NCBI RefSeq assembly: GCF_003946095.1
Contig: NZ_RHOD01000009.1
Span: forward strand, 1-64,000
Reading direction: 5' to 3'
From: Levilactobacillus lindianensis
GTDB lineage: Bacteria; Bacillota; Bacilli; Lactobacillales; Lactobacillaceae
DNA: 64,000 bases
Position numbers and translations under genes: made by a program. The notes below the pieces were generated by a model, which worked only from the letters and a program-made list of their open reading frames with translations, did no database searches and was not told the origin of the DNA. Positions 1-8,472 of this stretch are shown in pieces. Each line of letters begins with the position of its first letter. The first letter of the stretch is position 1.

Positions 1-7
1 AATACAA

Positions 8-43
8 AAACAGAACTAGAAGCCGCTTAGCTTCTAGTTCTGT
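8..43 (-). terminator. Rho-independent terminator, distal of a tandem pair
   Basis: A 14-bp perfect inverted repeat (arms 10-23 and 30-43, 6-nt loop) is followed on the minus strand by a run of five T. It lies downstream of the yebC terminator, so it is either a back-up for yebC or the end of something on the minus strand that I cannot otherwise see. Confidence 0.7.
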
Positions 44-77
44 AAAACTATCTATCAACAGGATTTGACAGAGAGCC

Positions 78-108
78 AAAAAAAGAGAATTCCATTTGGA
101 ATTCTCTC
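78..108 (-). terminator. yebC Rho-independent terminator
   Basis: A nine-base-pair stem with a short loop is followed on the minus strand by seven T, about 10 nt after the yebC stop codon. Confidence 0.85.
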
Positions 109-117
109 AAAAGCTTT

Positions 118-855
118 CTATTCGACCCCTTCAGGTAAAACAGCAGCTTCATAAACGTCTGAGACGTCATCATTATCGTTAAGTTCATCAATGAGGCCTT
201 GGTATTGGGTAACCTTAGCTTCTGGAACCTCAGTCGTCGTCTGTGGGAACATCCGAACTTCTGAAGTATCCAGCTTGTAGCCCTTAGCTTGTAATGCGTC
301 ACGAACAGCAATTTCACTAGAAGCATCCGTGAAAATCTTAAACTCGTCGTCCGTGGTTTGTAAGTCATCTGCCCCGGCATCGAGTGCATCCATCAACATC
401 GTATCTTCATCCGTGTCCAGACCATCACGCAGGATTACAATGTAACCCTTCCGGTCAAACATGTATGAAACGGAACCTGACGCACCAAGTGAGCCACCAT
501 GGTGGGTGAAGGCAGAACGTACAGCGGCAGCCGTACGGTTCTTGTTATCCGTCAAAGCAGCAACCATGATCGCTGTCCCGGCTGGACCGTAGCCTTCGTA
601 GGTAATTTCTTCGAACTTAGCGCCACCAAGACCAGAAGCTTTATCTAACGCCCGCTTGATGTTTTCTTTAGGCATGTTAGCTGCCCGCGCCTTGTCCATT
701 TCCAAACGAAGTTGAGGGTTACCGTCGGGATCAGGACCACCTGCTTTTGCAGCTTGGTACAAATCACGTGAGATTTTTTGGAAGATTTTTCCACGCTTTG
801 CATCCTGAGCATTTTTCCGGCCCTGGATGTTATGCCATTTAGAATGTCCTGACAT
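118..855 (-). CDS. yebC: YebC/PmpR-family regulator or translation factor
   Basis: Full-length (245 aa) TACO1/YebC protein. The N-terminus [25 protein letters not shown]-type block and the acidic middle domain are hallmarks of the family. Members are described either as DNA-binding transcriptional regulators (PmpR) or as translation factors that relieve ribosome stalling, as for mitochondrial TACO1; which applies here cannot be read from sequence. The ATG is preceded by a GAGGAG ribosome site. The gene is monocistronic, with its own promoter (911-939) and terminator (78-108). Confidence 0.95.
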   Translation of the reverse strand: MSGHSKWHNIQGRKNAQDAKRGKIFQKISRDLYQAAKAGGPDPDGNPQLRLEMDKARAANMPKENIKRALDKASGLGGAKFEEITYEGYGPAGTAIMVAALTDNKNRTAAAVRSAFTHHGGSLGASGSVSYMFDRKGYIVILRDGLDTDEDTMLMDALDAGADDLQTTDDEFKIFTDASSEIAVRDALQAKGYKLDTSEVRMFPQTTTEVPEAKVTQYQGLIDELNDNDDVSDVYEAAVLPEGVE

Positions 856-910
856 CGTAACTCCTCTTTTCTAAAATTTTATAGATATCCGTATAAAACA
901 GACACTGTTT

Positions 911-939
911 ATATTAGCACTTACACCCCCACCATTCAA
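911..939 (-). promoter_or_regulatory. Predicted yebC promoter
   Basis: On the minus strand: TTGAAT (939-934), a 17-nt spacer and TAATAT (916-911) with an extended TGC just before the -10. The transcript would start about 50 nt upstream of the yebC ATG. Confidence 0.6.
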
Positions 940-1069
940 TTGCTTAGACTGGAAAAACCGCTATTCATCAAAAATGTATATTTTTTAGTGGACTTCGCCG
1001 TCTAAAAGGGATTACTCCAATGTTTAACTGAATAATTGCTGTATAAAAACAAATTTATCAAAATAAAAC

Positions 1070-1098
1070 TTGTATAAATAAACGAACTACTCTATACT
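1070..1098 (+). promoter_or_regulatory. Predicted promoter of the glnHP-glnQ operon
   Basis: TTGTAT (1070-1075), a 17-nt spacer and TATACT (1093-1098) lie in a very A/T-rich stretch. The leader to the ATG at 1133 is only about 27 nt and has no T-box, unlike the second ABC operon at 44.6-47.1 kb. Confidence 0.65.
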
Positions 1099-1132
1099 CT
1101 AAAACATCATCAAAACAGAGGAGCAAACACAT

Positions 1133-2608
1133 ATGAAGAAAAAATGGGTTCTATTTTTAGCCCTGGTCATCGCTCTCTTCACAGGAGCCATGATGACAGG
1201 GACCACAGCGCAAGCTGCTAGCGACGATTCACTCGCCCAAGTTCAAAAGAAAGGGACGCTGGTCATGGGGACTTCCCCGGACTATCCACCTTATGAATTT
1301 CAAGCAACCGTCCACGGCAAAACGAAAGTTGTCGGCATGGACGTTGCCGTTGGGGAAAAGATTGCCAAAGACCTCGGCGTCAAACTAGAGGTCAAGTCAA
1401 TGTCCTTTGATTCCCTGTTAGTTGCCCTTCAGACCGGTAAAGTCGACATGGTTATCTCAGGGATGAATCCTACCCCGGCCAGAAAAAAGAACGTCGACTT
1501 CACCCACACCTACTATCAAGGTGGGTACAGCATCGTCATCAACAAGGCCGACAAGGGAATCTATAAGAACAAAGATTCCTTTAAAGGAAAAACCATCGGA
1601 GCCCAAACCGGTTCTACGATGTATAACGAATCCAAGAAGCAAACGACTGACACAACCGTTAAAGGGATGACCTCCGTTTCTGACCTTATCCTGGGTCTTC
1701 AAAGTCACAAGCTTCAAGGGGTCGCCATGGAAAAGCCTTCTGCCGAAGCCTACGTTTCCAATAATAAGGAACTGGCTTCAATTCCTAGTGACTTCGACCT
1801 GAGTGCCTCCGACACCAGTGCCTCCGCTGCATTCAAGAAGGGATCCACTTCTCTGGTCAACGCCGCCAACAAATCCGTCGACCAGATTAAGAATCAAAAC
1901 CTCGTCAACAAGGATTACCTCCCGGCAGCTGGGAAGTACTTAAAGACCAACACCGTTAACACCAGCATGTTGCACTACTGGAAGGCCTTCCTTAAAGGGG
2001 TCGAATACACCCTGATCATCACGGTCTGCTCCGTCTTCTTTGGTTTCATCCTCGGGGTACTCTTAGCCCTGGCACGGATGGCCCAGGGTGGCCCACTGAT
2101 GACCGGTCTGCGGTGGTTAGCTACGGCTTACGTCGAATTCATTCGGGGAACACCAATGATGGTTCAAGTGATGTTTGTCTACTTTGGTCTCGGCTTAGTC
2201 GTTAACCTACCCGCCCTGATGTCTGGGATTATTGCCATCTCCTTGAACTCTGGGGCTTACGTGGCCGAATACATCCGTGGTGGGATTAACTCCGTGGACA
2301 AGGGTCAAACCGAAGCCGCTCGGAGCCTGGGAATGTCTCGTGGTTACACCATGCGCTACGTGGTTCTCCCACAAGCCTTAAAGAACATCTGGCCATCATT
2401 GGGCAACGAATTTATTACCTTAATCAAGGACAGTTCAATCGTCTCCATCATCGGGGTCTCCGAACTGATCTTCCAAAGCAACATCGTTCGGTCCGACACT
2501 TACCGTGGGGTTGCCCCTATCGCAGTCATCATGGTTCTCTACTTCATCTTGACCTTTACCGCCTCACGGATCTTGAACTTCTTTGAAAGGAGAATGCAAC
2601 ATGACTAA
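1133..2608 (+). CDS. Amino-acid ABC transporter, substrate-binding protein fused to permease
   Basis: The 491-aa protein combines two parts of a polar-amino-acid importer. It opens with a Sec signal peptide ([16 protein letters not shown]..., likely cut after AQA). Residues about 35-265 are a type-3 periplasmic binding protein fold ([42 protein letters not shown]). Residues about 280-490 are a GlnP/HisM-type permease with several membrane helices and the EAA coupling loop ([22 protein letters not shown]). Such fusions are typical of lactic acid bacteria and tether the receptor to the membrane. The substrate is probably glutamine, glutamate or a related amino acid, but this is not provable here. 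It overlaps glnQ by 8 nt. Confidence 0.9.
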   Translation: MKKKWVLFLALVIALFTGAMMTGTTAQAASDDSLAQVQKKGTLVMGTSPDYPPYEFQATVHGKTKVVGMDVAVGEKIAKDLGVKLEVKSMSFDSLLVALQTGKVDMVISGMNPTPARKKNVDFTHTYYQGGYSIVINKADKGIYKNKDSFKGKTIGAQTGSTMYNESKKQTTDTTVKGMTSVSDLILGLQSHKLQGVAMEKPSAEAYVSNNKELASIPSDFDLSASDTSASAAFKKGSTSLVNAANKSVDQIKNQNLVNKDYLPAAGKYLKTNTVNTSMLHYWKAFLKGVEYTLIITVCSVFFGFILGVLLALARMAQGGPLMTGLRWLATAYVEFIRGTPMMVQVMFVYFGLGLVVNLPALMSGIIAISLNSGAYVAEYIRGGINSVDKGQTEAARSLGMSRGYTMRYVVLPQALKNIWPSLGNEFITLIKDSSIVSIIGVSELIFQSNIVRSDTYRGVAPIAVIMVLYFILTFTASRILNFFERRMQHD

Positions 2609-3341
2609 ACCAATTATCGAGGTTAAGAGCCTCGCCAAAAATTTCGGCGACAACGTCGTCTTAAAGGATATTACGGAACAGGTTGATCCTGGCCAAGTCA
2701 TCGTCGTTATCGGGCCTTCCGGTGGTGGGAAGAGTACCTTCTTACGGTGTCTCAACCTCCTCGAAACGCCCACGAGTGGCGAGGTCGACTTCAACGGTGA
2801 AAACCTCACCACCCTCGACCCTAAGCGAGTTAACGAACTGCGTGAACAGATGGGGATGGTTTTTCAAAACTTCAACCTCTTCCCCAACATGACCGTTCTC
2901 GAAAACATTAAGCTTGCCCCCATGAAAGTTAAGGCTGTCGATGACGCTGCCGCCACCAAACGGGCGCACGAATTGCTTAAACAAGTTAACTTGGACGACC
3001 ATGCGGACGCCTTTCCTAGTAGCCTATCTGGTGGTCAAGCCCAACGGGTGGCCATCGCCCGAGCCCTCGCCATGGACCCCAAGGTAATGCTCTTTGACGA
3101 ACCAACGTCAGCCTTGGACCCCGAAATGGTCGGCGAAGTTCTCAACGTTATGAAGGAACTCGCCAATCAAGGAATGACGATGGTCGTGGTAACCCATGAA
3201 ATGGGTTTTGCCAAGTCAGTGGCCGACCGGGTCTGGTTCATGGCCGACGGCTTCATTCAAGAAAACAACACCCCTGAATCCTTCTTCAGCGATCCTCAAA
3301 CAGAACGGGCCCAGGACTTCTTATCCAAGATCCTCATGTAA
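2601..3341 (+). CDS. glnQ: Amino-acid ABC transporter ATP-binding protein (GlnQ-like)
   Basis: The 246-aa ATPase energises the fused binding protein/permease encoded just upstream. Visible motifs are the Walker A loop GPSGGGKST, the ABC signature LSGGQAQR, Walker B with the catalytic Glu in [14 protein letters not shown], and the H-loop VVTHEM. I place the start at the ATG at 2601 ([15 protein letters not shown]) because AAAGGAGA lies correctly upstream. This start overlaps the 3' end of the previous gene by 8 nt, implying translational coupling. The operon ends at a bidirectional terminator. Confidence 0.93.
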   Translation: MTKPIIEVKSLAKNFGDNVVLKDITEQVDPGQVIVVIGPSGGGKSTFLRCLNLLETPTSGEVDFNGENLTTLDPKRVNELREQMGMVFQNFNLFPNMTVLENIKLAPMKVKAVDDAAATKRAHELLKQVNLDDHADAFPSSLSGGQAQRVAIARALAMDPKVMLFDEPTSALDPEMVGEVLNVMKELANQGMTMVVVTHEMGFAKSVADRVWFMADGFIQENNTPESFFSDPQTERAQDFLSKILM

Positions 3342-3362
3342 TCCTTAACACTAAGCGCAAGC

Positions 3363-3398
3363 AAAAACACCAACTCGCAATTGCGAGTTGGTGTTTTT
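3363..3398. terminator. Bidirectional terminator between glnQ and the surface-protein gene
   Basis: A fully self-complementary hairpin with five A on one side and five T on the other works in both directions. It separates the plus-strand transporter operon from the convergent surface-protein gene. Confidence 0.9.
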
Positions 3399-3411
3399 AG
3401 CGACTCATTAA

Positions 3412-6400
3412 TTAATGACGACGTTGTTTCCGAATACCGAAGACGCCCAAGCTCCCTAGCAGAACACCAATGGCAGCCCACCAAGGGGATTGTTGCCCAT
3501 TGGTCTGTGGTAACGTAGCTTCTTTAGACGACGTTGTTGACTTCGTCGAAGCGGTCTTCAGGATCGTTTCATGTGGCATGGCCGCTTGACCACTGATGAT
3601 TGGTGTCTTGTCCGTCAAATCAGGGGCAGGAACACCACCATCACTAATGACTTCGTGTTCGTTATTTGGCCCTGGATTTGGCTTAGGGTCAACCGGGTCA
3701 ACGGGATCAACCGGGTCGGTCGGATCGGTTGGGTCCGTAGGATCTGTCGGATCAACTGGATCGGTTGGATCGACGCCCCCGTCACCGGCACCACCGGTCG
3801 ATGGGGCGACAACCGTTAAGGTCACAGTCGTCGTTTGCAACCCATCTGCACCCAAATAGTTCAGCGTCACCGTGTAAGTGCCTGGTGTATCGAGCTTGGC
3901 ATCCCCAAGATCGAGGGTAACCTTACCTGCATCAATGGCTTCAGCGTTGCTATCGGTCCCCTGTGGCTTGAAATCGGCTGCAGTTGGTGCAGCATCACCG
4001 GCTGTCATCGTGTAGTTACTTCCAGTCAGGGTTGGTATTGCTTTGTTGATTGTCAATACGCTATTGGTACTCAGTGACACACTGTAGTTAGGATTAGTAC
4101 TCGACGATAAACTGTAAGCATAGGTTCCAACCTTTTCACCATCGACTCGGTCTACTGTGATGCCGTAATCAGCTGGGTTAACAGCCTGTCCGTCGACAGT
4201 TACCGTTGGCGTTGGGTCAGCTTGACCAATCGTCTTTTGACCAGTGACCGTCGCGACAATAACTGCCGGATCAATCGTCAACGTGGCCGAATTTTGATCA
4301 GTGTCCGGTGTCCACACATACGAAGCAGCATCTGGACTCTGGGATAAGACCCGGTCGAGAGCTTCTGGACTGACCGTTACGACATAGTTGCCAGCATCGG
4401 CGGTTTGACCATTAACCGGCGTTAACACAAGATCCCCATCCTTCAAATCATAGAAGAAACCATCGGTTAGATGAATTTGATAATTTGAAGCGTCCGGAGT
4501 TGGTGTTGTGCCATTATACGTGGCGGTTTGTGAACCGGTAATCCAGTATGATCCTTGCCGTTGACTAACCTTTACCAGGGCTGTTTCACTATCGTTGCCG
4601 TAGGTATATATCACCTTGTGGGTTCCAACACTCAGATCATTGATCACATCATCAGGCTTAATAGGTTGGCCATCCAATGTGATAGCCAGGTCATCCAGCG
4701 ATAACTTTGTATCTTCAATATTGAACAAGTTGTCCGCTGGTGTCCAACTCTGACCATACCAAATGGCTGTATTCACAACTTGGATATTGGGATCATTCAA
4801 AACAACCTGATAAGTTCCGTTATAAATGTTCTGGCCAGTAGCATCGGTTAAAGCCCAAGCAAATGTAAACTGGGTGACGCCTTTAGCTACCTGGAAGGTA
4901 TCGGTAGCTTGATCGAAGGTCACTTGATTTCCAGAATCCGCACCATTGACTTCAATGTCGGAAACCTTTAGGTCTGTATTGTTTAAGGACCCCACAGACG
5001 TCGCAAAAAGGTCGTTCAGGGAGACATGGGCGGTATCCGTAAAGATAGCCGCATACTGTGTTGAAGCAATGTCAGGCGTCTCCTGGTTCGTTGTCAGCTG
5101 TGTAATCCGGTTATAGCTGAAAGCCTGGTCCCCAATTGCCGTATCTGGGCCAACGCTGACACCGGTCAATTGGTTACTGAAGAAGGCCTGATTGCCCAAG
5201 GTTGTAATACTATTAGGCAGAACGATGTTACCCGTCAATTCATTGTAAATAAAGGCCCCTTCGCCAATCGTAGTCAAGCTAGGATTGAACGTAATCTCTG
5301 AGATATGGTCCCCTGCAAAGGCTTGATTCCCAATAGTTGTTAAGTTTGTTGGTAAGCTCAGGTTACCGGTTAACCCGGTGTATTCAAAGGCCCCATTACC
5401 AATATCGGTTAAGGCATTAGCGTCAGTCATGTCGACACTCGTTAAGTTGCCATCATAGGTAAAGGCAAAATCACCGATCTTCTGCAATCCCACTGGTAAT
5501 TTAATCGACGTCAAGGCCGTATTATCCAGAAACGCTGAAGCTCCAATCGTTTGTAAACTATCCGGTAAAGTCACCGAGCTCAACCAAGTGTTGTACACGA
5601 AGGCCCCTTCACCGATTGAAATCAATTGACTACCCGGCGCAAAGTTAACCGTCGTCAACCCACCAACGGTATTACCAGATGAGTCTTTTTTGGTATCAGC
5701 CGCAAAGGCATAATTCCCAATTGTCTGCAAACTGGCCGGCAAGGCGAGTGTGGTCAGATTACCATCGTATTCAAAGGCTTCGTTACCAATACTGGTCAAA
5801 CTAGTCGCCGCATCAAAGTTCAACGTTGACAGTGCGCTATCGGAACTAAAGGCCCCGTCACCAATACTGGTCAGACCTCCCATAAAGGTTGCACTGCCTA
5901 AACTAGTGTCACTGGCAAAACTACTATCGCCGATTGTTTGCAGGTTCGTTAAGTCACCCCAGTTAACTGTGGCTAAGTTTGAATTGTAACGGAAGGCGCC
6001 GTCACCAATCGTTTGGATGCTGGTTGGTAAAACCAGATTTGAAATTTGTGCACTGGTAAACGCATCCTTACCAATTGAAGTTAATACAGTGTTTTGGCCG
6101 AAATCTAGCGATTCAATTGGATTGTAAATAAATGCTGAATCTTCAATTGTCGTGACCGTATTCGGTAAGGTCAATGACGTCAGTTTATCACTGGCAAACG
6201 CACTCCCACCAATCGTTGTGAGCGTCGTATTACCACTAAGATCTAAAGTTCTTAAATTTGAAAGAAAGGCAAAGGCACCACTGCCAATAGTCGTCACGCC
6301 ATCCCCAATGACCACCCCTGTAATCCCAATCGATAAGTTGTTGGGATCATCCGCATTATAGGAAACAAAGGCGTTATCTGCAATACTGGTAACCTTGTAG

Positions 6401-7128
6401 ACATCCCCATCATCGGGATTAATCATGGTCGTTGGGATCGTTAAAATCCCATTGACGGCTTTAGTCAATCCCGTAATGGTGGCTTCTTTAGTGGTCGCAT
6501 CGAAAGTGGCTTTGAAGTAACTCGCATCCGTCACATCTGAAGACACCTTCGCCACTTTGGCGCTGTATAGGCTTGCGGCCATCGGAGCAGCAAACAACGA
6601 AGGCGTTACATCAAGACTCGTGGTCTCAACGGTTGACGTCGCATCAGACAACGAAGCACCATTCGTAGCGTCCTGCAAGGCTGCGGCCTTTGCTGCCGCT
6701 TCTTGAGCAGCGGCTTCTGAGGCGGCTTTGGCTGCTGCTTCTTCAGCTGCCGTACTTGAAGCGGCGGCTTCTTTAGCCGCGGCCAAACTTGCAGCAGCGG
6801 AGCTTGCGGCGGCGCTTGAAGCTGCTGCACTGGAGGCTGCGACACTAGAGGCTGTTGCACTTGACGCAGCGGCTTCTTTAACCGCGGCCTCGCTTAAAAC
6901 CTCCGCATCAGAACTCGCCTCGGTTGCTAACACAACTTTATCAGCCCCACTTGCCGGCTGTTCACTGGCCGCAGTGGTCGTATCAGCGGCATCCCCTGAA
7001 TCCGCGTGCGCTACTGTACTCTGATCTTGAGCCATTGCAGTGCCTAGTCCCACTGCAACAACAGTAATCGCGGCAAAGACCCAGTGTTTGCCATTCTTGT
7101 ACATCTTGTAATGCTGTTTAGCTTGCAT
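3412..7128 (-). CDS. LPXTG-anchored surface protein with BspA-type leucine-rich repeats
   Basis: A 1238-aa wall-anchored adhesin-like protein. Order of parts: KxYKxGKxW-type signal peptide (YKMYKNGKHWVFAAITVV, residues 7-24); Ala/Ser-rich low-complexity stalk (about 85-160); 18 LRR_5/BspA-type units (about 225-690), each with a core like TIGDGAF plus LxSLTLP; MBG/bacterial-Ig-like modules (about 810-1110); a DPTDP/DPVDP wall-spanning repeat (about 1130-1155); sorting signal LPQTN (1206-1210), hydrophobic stretch and RKQRRH tail. Sortase A would cleave at the Thr. The start at 7128 has AGAGGAG eight bases upstream. LRR_5 proteins of this type are often adhesins; the ligand is unknown. It is preceded by an unusually long leader of about 210 nt. 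Confidence 0.9.
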   Translation of the reverse strand: MQAKQHYKMYKNGKHWVFAAITVVAVGLGTAMAQDQSTVAHADSGDAADTTTAASEQPASGADKVVLATEASSDAEVLSEAAVKEAAASSATASSVAASSAAASSAAASSAAASLAAAKEAAASSTAAEEAAAKAASEAAAQEAAAKAAALQDATNGASLSDATSTVETTSLDVTPSLFAAPMAASLYSAKVAKVSSDVTDASYFKATFDATTKEATITGLTKAVNGILTIPTTMINPDDGDVYKVTSIADNAFVSYNADDPNNLSIGITGVVIGDGVTTIGSGAFAFLSNLRTLDLSGNTTLTTIGGSAFASDKLTSLTLPNTVTTIEDSAFIYNPIESLDFGQNTVLTSIGKDAFTSAQISNLVLPTSIQTIGDGAFRYNSNLATVNWGDLTNLQTIGDSSFASDTSLGSATFMGGLTSIGDGAFSSDSALSTLNFDAATSLTSIGNEAFEYDGNLTTLALPASLQTIGNYAFAADTKKDSSGNTVGGLTTVNFAPGSQLISIGEGAFVYNTWLSSVTLPDSLQTIGASAFLDNTALTSIKLPVGLQKIGDFAFTYDGNLTSVDMTDANALTDIGNGAFEYTGLTGNLSLPTNLTTIGNQAFAGDHISEITFNPSLTTIGEGAFIYNELTGNIVLPNSITTLGNQAFFSNQLTGVSVGPDTAIGDQAFSYNRITQLTTNQETPDIASTQYAAIFTDTAHVSLNDLFATSVGSLNNTDLKVSDIEVNGADSGNQVTFDQATDTFQVAKGVTQFTFAWALTDATGQNIYNGTYQVVLNDPNIQVVNTAIWYGQSWTPADNLFNIEDTKLSLDDLAITLDGQPIKPDDVINDLSVGTHKVIYTYGNDSETALVKVSQRQGSYWITGSQTATYNGTTPTPDASNYQIHLTDGFFYDLKDGDLVLTPVNGQTADAGNYVVTVSPEALDRVLSQSPDAASYVWTPDTDQNSATLTIDPAVIVATVTGQKTIGQADPTPTVTVDGQAVNPADYGITVDRVDGEKVGTYAYSLSSSTNPNYSVSLSTNSVLTINKAIPTLTGSNYTMTAGDAAPTAADFKPQGTDSNAEAIDAGKVTLDLGDAKLDTPGTYTVTLNYLGADGLQTTTVTLTVVAPSTGGAGDGGVDPTDPVDPTDPTDPTDPTDPVDPVDPVDPKPNPGPNNEHEVISDGGVPAPDLTDKTPIISGQAAMPHETILKTASTKSTTSSKEATLPQTNGQQSPWWAAIGVLLGSLGVFGIRKQRRH

Positions 7129-7345
7129 CGTCGCTTGCTCCTCTCACAATGACCGGGCTAGTCACCCCAGTTGCTGTACCGAAATATTCCGAACAGCGGT
7201 TCCGTACTCTTAGTTTTATTTTAGTCACTAATTTATCTAGCGCAACTAATTCTTGTTTGTGGTAACAAGTTAGTCTTAAAACATTACCAAATAGCCAACG
7301 AATGAGGACTAATCCTATTTCACACAATAAACCGATTATTCTCAT

Positions 7346-7375
7346 ATTCTATACCGAAACCTGACTCGCGGTCAA
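7346..7375 (-). promoter_or_regulatory. Predicted promoter of the surface-protein gene
   Basis: TTGACC (7375-7370) on the minus strand, with -10 candidates TATAGA (7353-7348, 16-nt spacer) or TAGAAT (7351-7346, 18-nt spacer). Transcription would begin near 7339, giving a leader of about 210 nt. Within 7129-7339 I see no open reading frame with a ribosome site and no clear terminator. Confidence 0.6.
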
Positions 7376-7383
7376 TCAATAAC

Positions 7384-7443
7384 TAAAAAAAAAGTTAATC
7401 ATCACAACGATGTTACCCCCGAATAATTAAAATAGGGGGTAAC
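7384..7443 (-). terminator. Hairpins and T9 run downstream of the membrane-protein gene
   Basis: A perfect 9-bp inverted repeat (7412-7420 with 7435-7443, 14-nt A/T loop) is followed on the minus strand by a smaller bulged hairpin and nine T (about 7384-7393). This probably terminates the 7499-8329 gene. The 9-bp repeat also lies about 37 bp upstream of the surface-protein -35 box and could serve as an operator. Confidence 0.5.
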
Positions 7444-7498
7444 CCATTTTGATAACTAACTATTTTTGCCTTCATATTAGAAGTCACTCATTTGTTGT

Positions 7499-8329
7499 TT
7501 AAGACTTACGGAAGGTTCGATGCCCCAGCAACACCAGGAGTCCCAACACGATCTCAGCAGCACCAACGAAGATAATGACCCCCAAACCACTGTGGCCGAC
7601 CGTGGTCGCAGCGGTTCTGACGGCTGAGGCCATACCAGCCAGAACAACGGGGAGTCCAAAGTAACCGACAGCGCCCAAAATAATCGTCAACAGTCCCCCG
7701 ACTGCTAACCCGGGCCCTAGGCTCCCAAAGACGTGATGCACGCTAAAAGCATAAACCGTTGTCACAATCAACAGCATGGCCACGGCTACAATTACCCAAA
7801 GGTCAAGCTGGCGGGCCCGCCGAATCTTGGTACCGGCAGCCATCATGGTATCGGTCTGAACAGCCTGCTTCACGGTCTTTTGTGCCTGTTTTGCTAATGA
7901 CGTTTGCAAAGAATCGCTGGCGGTCACGCCCATGGCTTGCGCCTGGGCCGCAATGGCAGCTTTTAGGTCGGTGTCATCAACGGTAGCGCCTGATTCACCA
8001 TAAATCTCCGCAATCCCCTGTTCTAGGTAAGGTTGAACCAACCCTGATGTGACAGGATTCCCACTGATCCCCAGACTCAGGAGATCGTTGTTCAAATCAT
8101 TAACGACCTTCTGTCCGGTACTATCGCGTGAGATAACGCCAGCGGTATAGTTGGCATTGAACACGGTAAAACGTAGCCCAACCGTGATTGTTAGGAGCAT
8201 GATGAGCACGGCTACCCAGCGGGCCAAGGCAGGCCGACGCTGATAGCCATTCTGATTGGGACTTGCTTGAGGCTGCGGGTTCTCCGCTTCCTCCGAGTGA
8301 TAGCGGGCCATTCGACTATTTGCACTCAT
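7499..8329 (-). CDS. Unrecognised membrane protein, four predicted TM segments
   Basis: I do not recognise this 276-aa protein. It has a short polar Gln/Pro-rich N-terminal tail (SPNQNGYQRRPAL), one membrane helix (RWVAVLIMLLTITVGLRFTVF), an extracytoplasmic region of about 110 residues containing NANYTAGVISRDSTGQKVV, then three closely spaced C-terminal helices rich in Gly/Val/Leu. The ATG at 8329 (MSANSRMARYHS) is favoured over upstream ATGs because GGAGGGG lies eight bases before it. Lone gene between ccpA and the surface-protein gene, same strand. The topology (one helix, external domain, three helices) suggests a sensor or envelope role, but no function is claimed. Confidence 0.8.
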   Translation of the reverse strand: MSANSRMARYHSEEAENPQPQASPNQNGYQRRPALARWVAVLIMLLTITVGLRFTVFNANYTAGVISRDSTGQKVVNDLNNDLLSLGISGNPVTSGLVQPYLEQGIAEIYGESGATVDDTDLKAAIAAQAQAMGVTASDSLQTSLAKQAQKTVKQAVQTDTMMAAGTKIRRARQLDLWVIVAVAMLLIVTTVYAFSVHHVFGSLGPGLAVGGLLTIILGAVGYFGLPVVLAGMASAVRTAATTVGHSGLGVIIFVGAAEIVLGLLVLLGHRTFRKS

Positions 8330-8433
8330 GAGCATCCCCTCCATTCTTAATTTTAATTGTTACCCATTGTAGCACACTCTACCTTTGCCACTCATTAAAC
8401 CACTGTCAAACATCTGGCAACTCGTCGTGGATC

Positions 8434-8467
8434 AAAAATACCGCCGTTCCAACTGGCCCGACGGTAT
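8434..8467 (-). terminator. ccpA terminator
   Basis: A GC-rich hairpin (stem around ATACCGTCG/CGGCGGTAT) followed by T5 on the minus strand, starting a few bases after the ccpA stop. Confidence 0.85.
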
Positions 8468-8472
8468 CTCAT

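Noticed and set aside
3720-3775. Short direct repeats resembling a CRISPR or minisatellite
   Set aside because: They encode the DPTDP wall-spanning repeat of the surface protein in frame; there are no spacers.
3571-3859. Plus-strand frames opposite the wall-spanning repeat
   Set aside because: Simple mirror of the DPTDP repeat; no start signals or conserved features.
6606-7024. Ala-rich open frames on the plus strand and in an alternate minus frame opposite the surface-protein stalk
   Set aside because: They arise from the repetitive Ala/Ser codons of the real gene, have no ribosome site and no plausible product.
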